From contig NZ_JAAUWT010000005.1 in the NCBI RefSeq assembly GCF_014694455.1, forward strand, positions 124,001-188,000: a DNA stretch of 64,000 nucleotides. Direction: 5' to 3'. The position numbers and the translations under genes are program-made. This DNA is from Vibrio sp. S9_S30 (GTDB lineage: Bacteria; Pseudomonadota; Gammaproteobacteria; Enterobacterales; Vibrionaceae). The number at the start of each line of letters is the position of its first letter. Within the stretch, counting starts at the first letter, position 1. This document shows, piece by piece, positions 16,145 through 25,028 of the stretch. The notes under the pieces were generated by a model. That model was not told the origin of the DNA. It ran no database searches and worked only from the letters and a program-made list of their open reading frames with translations.

Positions 16145-18517
16145 ATGATAAAAGAGTGTTATCACTGTGGTGAAGACGTACCAGCCAACACTGATTTTAA
16201 CGTTGAAATTTTAGGGCAAAAGCGTGAAATGTGCTGCCCTGGTTGCGAATCTGTCGCTCATACTATTGTTGAAAGCGGTCTTGTTTCCTACTATCAATAT
16301 AGAACCGCTCCAGCCGAGAAAGCGGATCTGGTTCCTGAGCAACTGCGTAACCTCATTCACTATGACAACGAAGATGTGCAATCTGAGTTTGTCCGTCAAT
16401 ATGATCATCAATCAGAGGTGACACTGTCACTGGAAGGCGTATCTTGTGCTGCTTGTGCATGGTTAATTGAGAAGCAATTAATTCATCAATCTGGCGTGCT
16501 TTCTATTCGAGTGAATACCACAACGAATCGTGCCATTTTAGCATGGGATAAATCCCAAGCTAAGTTGAGTGAACTGTTGGCGACTGTACACCAATTAGGA
16601 TACAAAGCCGCCCCATTCGAAGCTGACCAACAAGAAGCCTCTTATCATCGTGCGATGAAGCAGTATCTATATCGGCTTGGAATCGCTGGCTTAGCCACCA
16701 TGCAGGTGATGATGTTAGCCGTCGCACTGTACTTGGAAGTGTTTGGTGACTTAGATTCAGAGTTTAAGCAATATTTCCGTGTGGTTAGCTTAATCTTTGC
16801 AACACCTGTTCTGCTGTATTCCGCACTCCCTTTTTACTTAAATGCTTGGCGCAGCTTAAAAGGACGAACGCTGGGTATGGACGTCCCTGTCTCTATCGCG
16901 CTTATTTTTGCTTATGTGGCAAGTTTAGTCGCCACAGTGACCGAGCAAGGTGAAGTCTTTTTTGAATCCATCACCATGTTTACTTTTTTCTTACTGCTTG
17001 GACGATTTTTGGAAATGCGAGCCAGAAGGAAAGCGGCGGCGGCCAGTGCCAATTTGCTGAAACTTATCCCTGCGATGGCAACGAAACTCGATGGCTCACA
17101 AGTTCCAGTTAAAACGTTAATGATCGGCGATATGGTAAGAGTTTTACCCGGCGAACACATTCCTGCAGACGGCATAATCTTAAAAGGGCGTGTACACATT
17201 GACGAGTCCATGTTAACTGGTGAATCGATTCCTGTCGTCAAAAAACAAGGAGATACGGTATTTGCTGGTACTTTGAATGGTGATGAGTCATTTGAGCTAG
17301 AAGTGAACACCAGTAAAGCAAACTCAATGATCTCTAATATTGCAAGGCTACAAGATGAAGCACAAATGTCTAAGCCAAAAATTGCTCAAGTTGCCGATGT
17401 CGTCTCTCGATACTTTGTAGCGGTAATATTAATTGTTGCTGCTTGTACTTGGGCATATTGGCATCAAACCAAACCAGAGGATGCGTTTTGGATTATGCTC
17501 GCCGTGCTTGTCGCCACTTGTCCTTGCGCTCTATCACTTGCTACCCCGACGGCCATTACTTGCGCTACCTCGCGATTGGGAAATTTGGGTATTCTCCTAC
17601 GAAAAGGACATGTATTCGAAACTTTATGTAAAGTGAATCACTTAGTTGTTGATAAAACAGGTACGCTGACCGAAGGGAATATTCAGATTGATAGAACCGA
17701 AATCAACAGCCAAAGCTTTTTAGAAGAAGAATGCCTTGCGATAGCGGCCTCTCTAGAGAGCCATGCAAACCACCCCATTGCTAAAGCTTTTAAAGTGTTT
17801 GCCAACACAAAAATTGAAGTGGACCAAGTCGAAAATAAAATCGGCTTTGGTATTGTTGGCCAATACAATGGTCAACCCTGCAAAATAGGCAGTGCGATTT
17901 TTGTATTAGGGAAAGAAGTTGAATCGCAACAACCGTGCGTGTATCTCTCCATTAACGACTCTCACGTGGCGACGTTTTACTACCACGATCCTATTCGTGA
18001 GCAAAGCCAAGTGTTCATTTCCAAACTGGCAGAGGCGGGAATTAAAACGACTCTGCTTACGGGTGACTCTTTGAATAATGCCCAACCCGTTGCCAACGCG
18101 ATGGGCATTGAATCTGTCGTGGCCAGCGCGAGCCCGCAAGAGAAACTTGCGTTCTTGTCAACGCTCAAGGATCACGAAGTCTCTCTGATGGTCGGTGACG
18201 GAATAAATGATGCCCCTATTCTTGCAGGTGCTCACCTATCAGTGGCGATGGGAGGAGGCGCCGATGTGGCAAAATCTTCCGCTGATATGGTGTTACTAGG
18301 AGACAGGCTCGATAAATTGATTGAAGCACGTTCTCTTGCTCTCAAAACGCGTAAAATAATTATGGAAAACCTCGCATGGTCGCTAGGATATAATTTATTG
18401 ATATTGCCTTTAGCGGTAGCAGGGTTGGTGGCGCCGTATATTGCGGTTGTCGGTATGTCCGCCAGTTCAATCATCGTTGTTACCAATTCACTTAGGTTAC
18501 TAAAAGAAAATGGCTAG
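16145..18517 (+). CDS. ccoI: Copper-exporting P1B-ATPase for cbb3 assembly (CcoI/FixI)
   Basis: 790 residues, a P-type ATPase that moves copper to the periplasm for the CcoN CuB centre. Order: N-terminal cysteine domain (CYHCGED, CCPGC; PF12156 type), heavy-metal-associated domain with CAAC (GVSCAACAWLIE), eight membrane helices, TGES actuator motif, membrane metal site CPC (ATCPCALSLATP), phosphorylation loop DKTGTLTEG, HP motif (ANHPIAKA) and GDGINDAPIL. It overlaps ccoS by 8 bp. A matS site lies within the coding sequence at 16418. Confidence 0.96.
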   Translation: MIKECYHCGEDVPANTDFNVEILGQKREMCCPGCESVAHTIVESGLVSYYQYRTAPAEKADLVPEQLRNLIHYDNEDVQSEFVRQYDHQSEVTLSLEGVSCAACAWLIEKQLIHQSGVLSIRVNTTTNRAILAWDKSQAKLSELLATVHQLGYKAAPFEADQQEASYHRAMKQYLYRLGIAGLATMQVMMLAVALYLEVFGDLDSEFKQYFRVVSLIFATPVLLYSALPFYLNAWRSLKGRTLGMDVPVSIALIFAYVASLVATVTEQGEVFFESITMFTFFLLLGRFLEMRARRKAAAASANLLKLIPAMATKLDGSQVPVKTLMIGDMVRVLPGEHIPADGIILKGRVHIDESMLTGESIPVVKKQGDTVFAGTLNGDESFELEVNTSKANSMISNIARLQDEAQMSKPKIAQVADVVSRYFVAVILIVAACTWAYWHQTKPEDAFWIMLAVLVATCPCALSLATPTAITCATSRLGNLGILLRKGHVFETLCKVNHLVVDKTGTLTEGNIQIDRTEINSQSFLEEECLAIAASLESHANHPIAKAFKVFANTKIEVDQVENKIGFGIVGQYNGQPCKIGSAIFVLGKEVESQQPCVYLSINDSHVATFYYHDPIREQSQVFISKLAEAGIKTTLLTGDSLNNAQPVANAMGIESVVASASPQEKLAFLSTLKDHEVSLMVGDGINDAPILAGAHLSVAMGGGADVAKSSADMVLLGDRLDKLIEARSLALKTRKIIMENLAWSLGYNLLILPLAVAGLVAPYIAVVGMSASSIIVVTNSLRLLKENG
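16418..16430. promoter_or_regulatory. matS: matS site 2 (MatP-binding)
   Basis: GTGACACTGTCAC matches GTGACRNYGTCAC exactly, inside the ccoI coding sequence. It is 7.2 kb from site 1. Confidence 0.85.
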
Positions 18518-18698
18518 TCTCTATATTCTGATCCCTATCGCAATATTGCTCGTCTGCTTAGCGGTGGCTGTTTTTCTATGGGCAGTAAAAAGCGAACAAT
18601 TTGAAGATTTGGAGCGCCAAGGCCATAACATTTTATTTGATGAAGATGACATGAGTGAAAAGACCGCTCGAAAACCGAACGACAATAACGTTGAGTGA
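18510..18698 (+). CDS. ccoS: cbb3 oxidase maturation protein CcoS
   Basis: 62 residues: one membrane helix (about 5-25), then the CcoS signature FLWAVKSEQFEDLERQGHNILFDED and a polar tail. CcoS is required for cofactor insertion into CcoN. Its start lies within the last codons of ccoI, so translation is coupled. Confidence 0.95.
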   Translation: MASLYILIPIAILLVCLAVAVFLWAVKSEQFEDLERQGHNILFDEDDMSEKTARKPNDNNVE

Positions 18699-18705
18699 AC
18701 TGTAA

Positions 18706-19374
18706 GTGACGGACTGGTTAGGGGCATTATTGATTGGAATTCTTGGCGCGGGCCATTGCATGGGAATGTGTGGTGGTATTGCCTCTGCTGTAGCGATAGG
18801 AAATTCAAGTTCCCATCGAACGTTGTTCATCACACTATTTTATAATTTGGGGCGTCTCTCCTCCTACGCGTTTACAGGGGCACTTATCGGGGGAGCCATT
18901 TCATCGATTGCCCAGTTTTCTGATTTCAACCTTGCACTGACCTACCTTCGGCTAGTTTCCGCCTTGTTCATGATTGCGCTGGCACTGTATATTGCAAAAT
19001 GGTGGCAAGGTTTGTTGGTAATAGAAAAAGTGGGGCAAGGTCTTTGGAAATTTGTTTCACCTGTAGGGAAAAAACTTCTACCATTACGCTCGCCGCTTCA
19101 TGCGTTTCCATTTGGTTTTTTATGGGGATGGTTGCCTTGTGGCTTAGTGTACTCAACTTTAACTTGGGCGGCGGTTTCTGGTAGTGCATTGGACGGTGCT
19201 ATTATCATGTTTGCATTTGGTTTGGGTACCCTGCCTGCCATGCTATTGGTTGGCTTAAGCGCGACTAAGTTTCAAAAGTGGCAAAGAAACAGCACCTTTC
19301 GACAGTGTGGAGCACTGCTCTTGTTAGCGTACGGAGTGTATACCGGTTACAGTGCCCTCACACTACTTACATAA
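18706..19374 (+). CDS. Membrane protein of the DsbD_2/TauE-like family in cbb3 clusters
   Basis: 222 residues starting with GTG 7 bp after ccoS. About six membrane helices. GAGHCMGMCGG near the N-terminus and PFGFLWGWLPCGLVYS are the conserved Cys-containing motifs of the DsbD_2 family (often labelled sulfite exporter TauE/SafE). Its constant place after ccoS suggests a role in copper or thiol handling during oxidase assembly rather than sulfite export. Family call is firm, function is inferred. Confidence 0.88.
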   Translation: MTDWLGALLIGILGAGHCMGMCGGIASAVAIGNSSSHRTLFITLFYNLGRLSSYAFTGALIGGAISSIAQFSDFNLALTYLRLVSALFMIALALYIAKWWQGLLVIEKVGQGLWKFVSPVGKKLLPLRSPLHAFPFGFLWGWLPCGLVYSTLTWAAVSGSALDGAIIMFAFGLGTLPAMLLVGLSATKFQKWQRNSTFRQCGALLLLAYGVYTGYSALTLLT

Positions 19375-19442
19375 ATTGTCACATCTCTATGTTTCTGTGC
19401 GTCTTTTTTCACTACCTTTTAGTATTAGGAAGTGGTAAAATA

Positions 19443-19456
19443 TTGATGTATATCAA
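19443..19456. promoter_or_regulatory. FNR box upstream of fnr
   Basis: TTGAT-GTAT-ATCAA is a perfect match to the FNR consensus TTGATNNNNATCAA. It is centred 24 bp before the fnr ATG, so it probably overlaps the transcription start and gives negative autoregulation, as in E. coli. Confidence 0.9.
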
Positions 19457-19473
19457 AATAGTGTTTGGGTGTT

Positions 19474-20220
19474 ATGATTTCAAATAAGCCAGCAACAAAT
19501 AGAGTTCAGTCCGGTGGATGTGCAATTCACTGTCAAGATTGTAGTATTAGCCAACTTTGTATTCCTTTCACTCTCAATGAATCCGAGCTTGATCAATTAG
19601 ATGAAATCATTGAAAGAAAGAAACCGATCCAGAAAGGTCAAGAGATTTTCAAAGCGGGTGATGAACTAAAATCACTGTATGCAATACGCTCCGGAACCAT
19701 CAAAAGTTACACTATTACTGAACAAGGCGATGAGCAGATCACTGCGTTCCACCTTGCCGGTGATTTGGTTGGTTTTGATGCCATTAACGACAACTCTCAC
19801 CCTAGTTTCGCTCAGGCACTTGAAACATCGATGGTATGTGAGATCCCATATGAAACGTTAGACGATTTATCGGGTAAAATGCCTAAACTTCGTCAGCAGA
19901 TAATGCGCCTAATGAGTAATGAAATTAAAGGCGATCAGGAAATGATTCTGCTTCTCTCTAAGAAGAATGCTGAAGAAAGGCTTGCCGCATTTTTATACAA
20001 CCTTTCTACTCGTTTCTCTCAACGCGGATTCAGCCCTAGAGAGTTTCGTTTAACAATGACTCGCGGCGATATCGGTAATTATTTGGGCTTAACAGTTGAA
20101 ACCATTAGCCGTTTGTTAGGGCGTTTTCAAAAGGCGGATATGCTTAGCGTAAAAGGCAAATATATTACGATTTTGGATCACGATGCGATGAAAGAACTTG
20201 CTGGCGTATCAAGTGATTAA
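19474..20220 (+). CDS. fnr: Oxygen-sensing transcription regulator FNR
   Basis: 248 residues, nearly identical in layout to E. coli FNR. N-terminal cysteines [14 protein letters not shown] plus a later Cys (SMVCEIP) ligate the oxygen-labile 4Fe-4S cluster; a cyclic-nucleotide-type beta-barrel follows ([20 protein letters not shown]); the C-terminal helix-turn-helix has [12 protein letters not shown], whose E-SR residues read the TTGAT half-site. The ATG at 19474 gives the E. coli-like N-terminus; the TTG at 19465 is not needed. It follows the cbb3 assembly genes, its likely targets. Confidence 0.98.
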   Translation: MISNKPATNRVQSGGCAIHCQDCSISQLCIPFTLNESELDQLDEIIERKKPIQKGQEIFKAGDELKSLYAIRSGTIKSYTITEQGDEQITAFHLAGDLVGFDAINDNSHPSFAQALETSMVCEIPYETLDDLSGKMPKLRQQIMRLMSNEIKGDQEMILLLSKKNAEERLAAFLYNLSTRFSQRGFSPREFRLTMTRGDIGNYLGLTVETISRLLGRFQKADMLSVKGKYITILDHDAMKELAGVSSD

Positions 20221-20248
20221 TCCTACGGTTGGGCTATAGTTTCCTCTT

Positions 20249-20270
20249 AGTGGCTCAGTTCTGAGCCACT
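20249..20270 (+). terminator. Hairpin after fnr
   Basis: AGTGGCTCAG/CTGAGCCACT is a perfect 10-bp inverted repeat starting 28 bp after the fnr stop, followed by the moderately T-rich TCATATTTCT. Confidence 0.65.
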
Positions 20271-20376
20271 TCATATTTCTCTCTTATATATTCCAGTTTT
20301 CCTAAAAATCTTTGCTCATTTAAGCTACAGTTATCTTAAGATTAGCCTCTAACCTTTTGGTTTCTAAGGAGCTGTT

Positions 20377-21318
20377 ATGAGTATTTATAACAAGATTCTC
20401 GTCGTTGCAGATGTCAATAATGACCAGCAACCAGCGCTAGCCAGAGCAATTCAACTGAGCGAAAGCAGTCGCTCGGAAAGCCATATTACTTTCTTCCTTT
20501 CTATTTATGATTTCTCTTATGAAATGACATCAATGCTATCGATGGACGAAAGAGATGCAATGCGACGTGGCGTGATTCAGCAGCGAGAAGCTTGGATGGA
20601 AGAAGTCGCGCAACCTTACCTAAACGATTCGGTGAAGTTTGATATTAAGGTGGTTTGGCATAATCGTCCTTATGAAGCCATCATTGGTGAAGTGTTTGCT
20701 GGATCTCATGAAATCGTAGTGAAAGCGACCCGAAAGCATGATGTGCTTGAATCCGTGATCTTTACACCGACAGATTGGCATATTTTGCGTAAGTGCCCTT
20801 GCCCTGTCCTTCTAGTCAAAAATCATGATTGGCCCATAAATGGTAATGTAGTGGCTTCAGTGCATGTTGCTTCGGAAAACCCTACTCACCAAGATTTAAA
20901 CGATACGATGGTGGAGCAACTGCAAGATATTAGTCGACGGCTGAACGCAAAATTCACACTGGTAAACGCTTACCCTGTCACACCGACAAATATCACCATA
21001 GAATTACCCGAGTTTGATCCGACCACTTACAGCGATGCAGTTCGGGGGCATCACCTAACGGCAATGAAAGCGCTACGACAAAAACATGGTATTGATGAAA
21101 GTGATACTCGAGTTAAGCAAGGTTTGCCTGAAGAAGTTATCCCCAAAATAGTAGACGAGCTTGACGTTGGTCTTGTCATTTTAGGCACAACGGGCAGAAC
21201 GGGTTTATCTGCCGTATTCATTGGCAATACCGCTGAGCACGTCATAGATAAGATTAACTGTGATGTGCTGGCTTTAAAACCCAGTGGCTACATTAGCCCG
21301 CTCGACCCAAACCAGTGA
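20377..21318 (+). CDS. uspE: Universal stress protein UspE
   Basis: 313 residues, a tandem of two Usp domains (about 1-150 and 155-305). The second has the nucleotide-type loop LVILGTTGRTGLSAVFIGNTAEHV; the first has a diverged loop (VVKATRKHDVLESVIFTPTDWH). The C-terminal DVLALKPSGY ends as in E. coli UspE. Cytoplasmic stress protein. Order fnr-uspE-ttcA is conserved. AAGGAG lies 7 bases before ATG. Confidence 0.95.
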   Translation: MSIYNKILVVADVNNDQQPALARAIQLSESSRSESHITFFLSIYDFSYEMTSMLSMDERDAMRRGVIQQREAWMEEVAQPYLNDSVKFDIKVVWHNRPYEAIIGEVFAGSHEIVVKATRKHDVLESVIFTPTDWHILRKCPCPVLLVKNHDWPINGNVVASVHVASENPTHQDLNDTMVEQLQDISRRLNAKFTLVNAYPVTPTNITIELPEFDPTTYSDAVRGHHLTAMKALRQKHGIDESDTRVKQGLPEEVIPKIVDELDVGLVILGTTGRTGLSAVFIGNTAEHVIDKINCDVLALKPSGYISPLDPNQ

Positions 21319-21334
21319 GTGCTAACTGAATTTT

Positions 21335-21355
21335 CACCGACGTATTTTGTCGGTG
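21335..21355 (+). terminator. Hairpin after uspE
   Basis: CACCGAC/GTCGGTG is a 7-bp perfect stem with loop GTATTTT, 17 bp after the uspE stop. No T-run follows. Confidence 0.4.
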
Positions 21356-21420
21356 CAGTGAAGTCAGTGTCAGATCCAAATATAATTTGAATTCCGTACC
21401 TTATGATGACTGGGGTATGT

Positions 21421-21448
21421 AAACAGGCAAGCATCGGCTTGCCTGTTT
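21421..21448. terminator. Strong hairpin between uspE and ttcA
   Basis: AAACAGGCAAGC/GCTTGCCTGTTT is a perfect 12-bp stem with an ATCG loop, followed by CGTTTG. The terminal A/T pairs give a short U-run on either strand. It is the second hairpin in this gap and might end a small RNA or the uspE message. Confidence 0.6.
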
Positions 21449-21572
21449 CGTTTGTCTGAGCAAGTGATTTAATCACCACCGTGAATAGCACTTAAAATAC
21501 TGGTATCTATCTTGGATATCCGTATTATACGCACTTCAAATTATTGTCGGAATAACAACAGAAAAGCGGGAT

Positions 21573-22502
21573 ATGACTGAGCAAAGTAACGAGCGCACAA
21601 AAGCTCAACAATACAACTTTAACAAGTTGCAAAAACGCATTCGTCGCAACACTGGAAATGCCATCAAAGACTTCAATATGATTGAAGAAGGTGATCGCAT
21701 TATGGTGTGCTTGTCAGGTGGTAAAGACAGTTTTACGATGCTCGACATTTTAATGAGTTTGCAAAAAAGTGCCCCAGTTAACTTTGAGCTGGTTGCCGTT
21801 AACCTCGATCAAAAACAACCGGGTTTTCCGAACCATATCTTGCCTGATTATTTAGAAGGCTTAGGGGTTGAATATAAGATCGTTGAAGAAGATACTTATT
21901 CGATCGTTAAAGACAAAGTGCCTGAAGGAAAAACAACGTGTTCGCTCTGCTCACGTCTACGCCGTGGTATTTTGTATCGCACAGCGAAAGAGCTAGGCGC
22001 AACCAAGATCGCTTTAGGTCATCATAGAGACGATATTCTTGAAACCATGTTCCTAAATATGTTCTACGGTGGAAAGATCAAAGGCATGCCACCTAAACTG
22101 GTGTCTGACAATGGTGAACACGTCGTTATTCGTCCACTGGCCTACTGCCGCGAGAAAGACATCATCAAATATTCAGATATGCGTGAATACCCTATCATTC
22201 CATGCAATCTGTGCGGTTCTCAGCCTAACCTTCAACGTCAGAACGTTAAGCAGATGCTGAATACTTGGGATAAGCAATTCCCTGGACGCATCGAGACCAT
22301 GTTTACCGCGATGCAAAACGTTGTGCCTAGCCATCTAGCCGATTTCGAATTGTTTGACTTCAAATCAATCAACCGCGATTCTGGTGTGATCAATGGTGGC
22401 GACATTGGCTTTGACAAAGAAGATATGCCTACCGCTCCGCAGAATAATGAAGATGCCATAGAGTTTGACCCTAAACTGCAGCTAGATGTGACCAATATTT
22501 AG
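21573..22502 (+). CDS. ttcA: tRNA 2-thiocytidine(32) synthetase TtcA
   Basis: 309 residues. It installs 2-thiocytidine at position 32 of certain tRNAs using ATP and a 4Fe-4S cluster. The PP-loop is [11 protein letters not shown]; cluster cysteines are CSLC ([12 protein letters not shown]) and the Cys of [14 protein letters not shown]. The C-terminal tail after about 270 is acidic and variable. The length matches the family. Terminator-like sequence follows. Confidence 0.96.
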   Translation: MTEQSNERTKAQQYNFNKLQKRIRRNTGNAIKDFNMIEEGDRIMVCLSGGKDSFTMLDILMSLQKSAPVNFELVAVNLDQKQPGFPNHILPDYLEGLGVEYKIVEEDTYSIVKDKVPEGKTTCSLCSRLRRGILYRTAKELGATKIALGHHRDDILETMFLNMFYGGKIKGMPPKLVSDNGEHVVIRPLAYCREKDIIKYSDMREYPIIPCNLCGSQPNLQRQNVKQMLNTWDKQFPGRIETMFTAMQNVVPSHLADFELFDFKSINRDSGVINGGDIGFDKEDMPTAPQNNEDAIEFDPKLQLDVTNI

Positions 22503-22523
22503 TTTGAAGCGCCATTGAATAGC

Positions 22524-22549
22524 AGGGGCTCATTTTGAACCCCCTTTTT
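22524..22549 (+). terminator. ttcA terminator
   Basis: AGGGG and CCCCT pair around CTCATTTTGAAC, followed by TTTTT, 22 bp after the ttcA stop and just before the convergent melA end. Confidence 0.65.
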
Positions 22550-22560
22550 ATGGGGTCTCT

Positions 22561-23925
22561 TTATTTTCTCGCCCATTCAGGTAACCAATCGCCGTGAGCC
22601 ACTCTGAGTTCGTCGACTAATTGCCATATCTGGTCTAAATCCAATTCAGCCGCAGTATGTGGGTCCATCATCGCGGCATGGTAAATATGCTCGGGATTTT
22701 CTGTCATCAACGCTTCAACGACGAGCGATTGAACGTTTACACTACTTTGAATTATGGCGTTAAGCTGTGGTGGTAGGCTTCCTATTTTGGTGGGTTGAAT
22801 CCCCACAGCATTGACCAAGCAAGGGACTTCTACAGCGCAGCCTTGAGGAAGCGAATCAATTAAGCCATGATTCGGAACATTCCCGTAGATGACTTCAGGA
22901 ACATTGGTCCATGCTGCATTAATAATGGCTGAGGCATATTCGTTACTTTTTATCAGGTCAATACTGTTTTCAGACAGCAGTTTTTGGGATTGCTCCTGCC
23001 ATTGCTCAATTTGTTCAATGCATCGTTTTGGGTATTCGTCTATTGGGATCTCAAATTTTTCAATGAGATCATCCCTACCCGACTTAATAAACCATGGTGT
23101 ATATTCCGCAAAATGCTCGGAACTTTCGGTCACAAAATATCCCGTACGCTTCAGCATTTCATAACGGACAATATTTTTGCAACGTGGCATCTCTTGGCTC
23201 TCCGGTCTCGGATACACGCCCGACTCGTAACCTTCAAGCAATTTTGGATACAAATCGGCGTATTCGCCACTCTCTAAACGCTCTTCAAGGGTCAGGAAAA
23301 ATGCAATGTGATTGATGCCCGCGCAGCGGTATCGAATATTCTCTAGCGGTATTTGTAAGTCAGATGCCAAAGCCTCGGAGGTATGTTGAACAGAGTGACA
23401 AAGCCCAACTTGCTTAATTTGTGGGTACTTCTCAGCAATCGCCCATGTATTGATTGCCATTGGGTTTACGTACTGAAGAAGTAACGCATTTGGGCACACT
23501 TCAAGCATATCCTCACAGACTGACCACAGGTGAGGTACAGTACGCAAGCCTCGCATGATGCCACCAATTCCTAATGTATCTGCGATGGTTTGGTCAAGCC
23601 CAAATTTTTTAGGAATGTCAAAATCGGTCACAGTACAAGGTTCATAGCCGCCTATCTGAAAAGCAACGATCACAAAATCAGCACCATCTAAGGCTTCTTT
23701 CTGGTTGAGATGAGCCGAAAAAGTCGCATCACATTTCAGTGTGAACACCATTCTTTCAGCAACAACTTTCGACTCACTGAGGCGGGTTTTATCGATATCC
23801 ATTAAGGCTATGTGAGCGCCTTGTAATCGGTCGCGTTGTAAAATATCGCCCACCACGTTTTTCATAAAAACCGTAGATCCGGCACCAATAAAAGTGATTT
23901 TTGGGTAATTTTTCACCGTGGTCAT
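22561..23925 (-). CDS. melA: Alpha-galactosidase, glycoside hydrolase family 4 (MelA)
   Basis: 454 residues, very similar to E. coli MelA, which hydrolyses melibiose by an NAD+- and Mn2+-dependent redox mechanism. Rossmann motif ITFIGAGSTVFMKN, FQIGGYEPCTVTDF, metal ligands in QVGLCHSVQ (Cys-His) and RCAGINHIAF, and LPQGCAVEVPCLV are all present. The ATG at 23925 abuts AAGG; a GTG at 23916 has better spacing and is an alternative start. Divergent from the MelR-like regulator, but no melB permease is adjacent, so the substrate importer must be elsewhere. Confidence 0.93.
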   Translation of the reverse strand: MTTVKNYPKITFIGAGSTVFMKNVVGDILQRDRLQGAHIALMDIDKTRLSESKVVAERMVFTLKCDATFSAHLNQKEALDGADFVIVAFQIGGYEPCTVTDFDIPKKFGLDQTIADTLGIGGIMRGLRTVPHLWSVCEDMLEVCPNALLLQYVNPMAINTWAIAEKYPQIKQVGLCHSVQHTSEALASDLQIPLENIRYRCAGINHIAFFLTLEERLESGEYADLYPKLLEGYESGVYPRPESQEMPRCKNIVRYEMLKRTGYFVTESSEHFAEYTPWFIKSGRDDLIEKFEIPIDEYPKRCIEQIEQWQEQSQKLLSENSIDLIKSNEYASAIINAAWTNVPEVIYGNVPNHGLIDSLPQGCAVEVPCLVNAVGIQPTKIGSLPPQLNAIIQSSVNVQSLVVEALMTENPEHIYHAAMMDPHTAAELDLDQIWQLVDELRVAHGDWLPEWARK

Positions 23926-23970
23926 CCTTGTACATGTAGGTATACCTCGATTATTGGTTATCGAACTTAC

Positions 23971-24005
23971 AGATACTTCCTAAATTACAAACAAAACTTC
24001 CAGAA
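23971..24005. promoter_or_regulatory. Candidate AraC-type direct repeats between melA and the regulator
   Basis: ACTTCC occurs at 23975 and 23996, 21 bp apart (two helical turns), each followed by an A/T-rich segment. This spacing is usual for AraC/MelR half-sites. Suggestive only. Confidence 0.3.
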
Positions 24006-24092
24006 AGTAACATTATCCTTGCTGATAAGCTGAATAAGTAGCACAGTGTCATTAGGATTATTGTTAGTTCTCAACTGAGTAGGTTTTATTTA

Positions 24093-25001
24093 GTGAAACA
24101 GTCGACCCCTTCCCATGAATATTCCAGCACCTACCGGGTGGAAGATCCTGATTATCCAAAAGATTGTGGAATAGTGGTTGAAGATATCAAACCACGAGCC
24201 TTTGAAGTGTCTTACTATCATCATCATGCCTCTATCGAAATGAACTATTTGCATGATGGTTCAATGACCTACTCCTTTTCGGGAAAAGAAGTTAAATTAA
24301 AGAGTGGCTGTTTTACTCTATTTTGGGGCGCAAACCCTCATCGAGTGGTGTCTGTTGACGGGGCAACTCGAATAACAAACGTATACATATCGTTGTCTCA
24401 ATTACTGCAATGGTCACTTCCCCCTGAGTTTGTTGATGCGTTGTTAAGTGGATCCGTGGTATCCACACAAGAACCTAAATCGCTTGATCTTCATCTTGTA
24501 CGGCGCTGGGCGGAGGAACAAAACCGAAATGCAAATTGGCGAAGGCTACACGGGCTAGAAGTCGAGTCTCGATTGTTACGTCTTGCCCATGAAGGGTGGC
24601 ATACAATGTTACATCGTAACAAAGTTGATAGTGAAACCATTGTTGGGGGAAAAGCCATTCTTCACTTCGAATCCATGTTGCGGTTTATCAGTGAGCACTT
24701 TTCATCCCCCATTGGTTTGCAAGACGTTGCGCAGGATATTGGGGTATCTAAAGGTTATGCTATGACTCTTTTTCGCAAGTTGCTTGGTAAAACCATCAAA
24801 GAGCACCTTACCGATCTTAGGATGTACCATGCAAAAATGCTGTTGGCGGAATCGGATACAAAAATTGTAGCAATAGCGTTAGACAGCGGTTTTGGTTCGC
24901 TCTCTGCTTTCTATGACGCCTTTCAAAAGCAGGAAGGAATATCACCAGCCGCCTTCAGGAAGAAAAGCATGGTAGGACAGAGATTCCACTCCAACTCGTA
25001 A
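24093..25001 (+). CDS. AraC-family regulator, MelR-like
   Basis: 302 residues with an N-terminal cupin ligand-binding domain (about 30-120; VSYYHHHASIEMNYLHDGSMTYSF, LFWGANPHRV) and a C-terminal AraC double helix-turn-helix (about 195-295; LQDVAQDIGVSKGYAMTLFRK, ALDSGFGSLSAFYDAFQKQEGISPAAFRK). It resembles E. coli MelR and is divergent from melA, so it probably activates melA in response to melibiose or a related alpha-galactoside. The start is a GTG with a weak ribosome-binding site; the N-terminus is uncertain by a few residues. Confidence 0.85.
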   Translation: MKQSTPSHEYSSTYRVEDPDYPKDCGIVVEDIKPRAFEVSYYHHHASIEMNYLHDGSMTYSFSGKEVKLKSGCFTLFWGANPHRVVSVDGATRITNVYISLSQLLQWSLPPEFVDALLSGSVVSTQEPKSLDLHLVRRWAEEQNRNANWRRLHGLEVESRLLRLAHEGWHTMLHRNKVDSETIVGGKAILHFESMLRFISEHFSSPIGLQDVAQDIGVSKGYAMTLFRKLLGKTIKEHLTDLRMYHAKMLLAESDTKIVAIALDSGFGSLSAFYDAFQKQEGISPAAFRKKSMVGQRFHSNS

Positions 25002-25010
25002 GCTGGAGTG
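24987..25010 (+). terminator. Hairpin overlapping the regulator stop codon
   Basis: CACTCCA/TGGAGTG, extended inward with one mismatch, encloses the TAA of the melR-like gene. It lies between convergent genes; no strong T-run. Confidence 0.4.
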
Positions 25011-25028
25011 AATATACTCTTAACTTAA

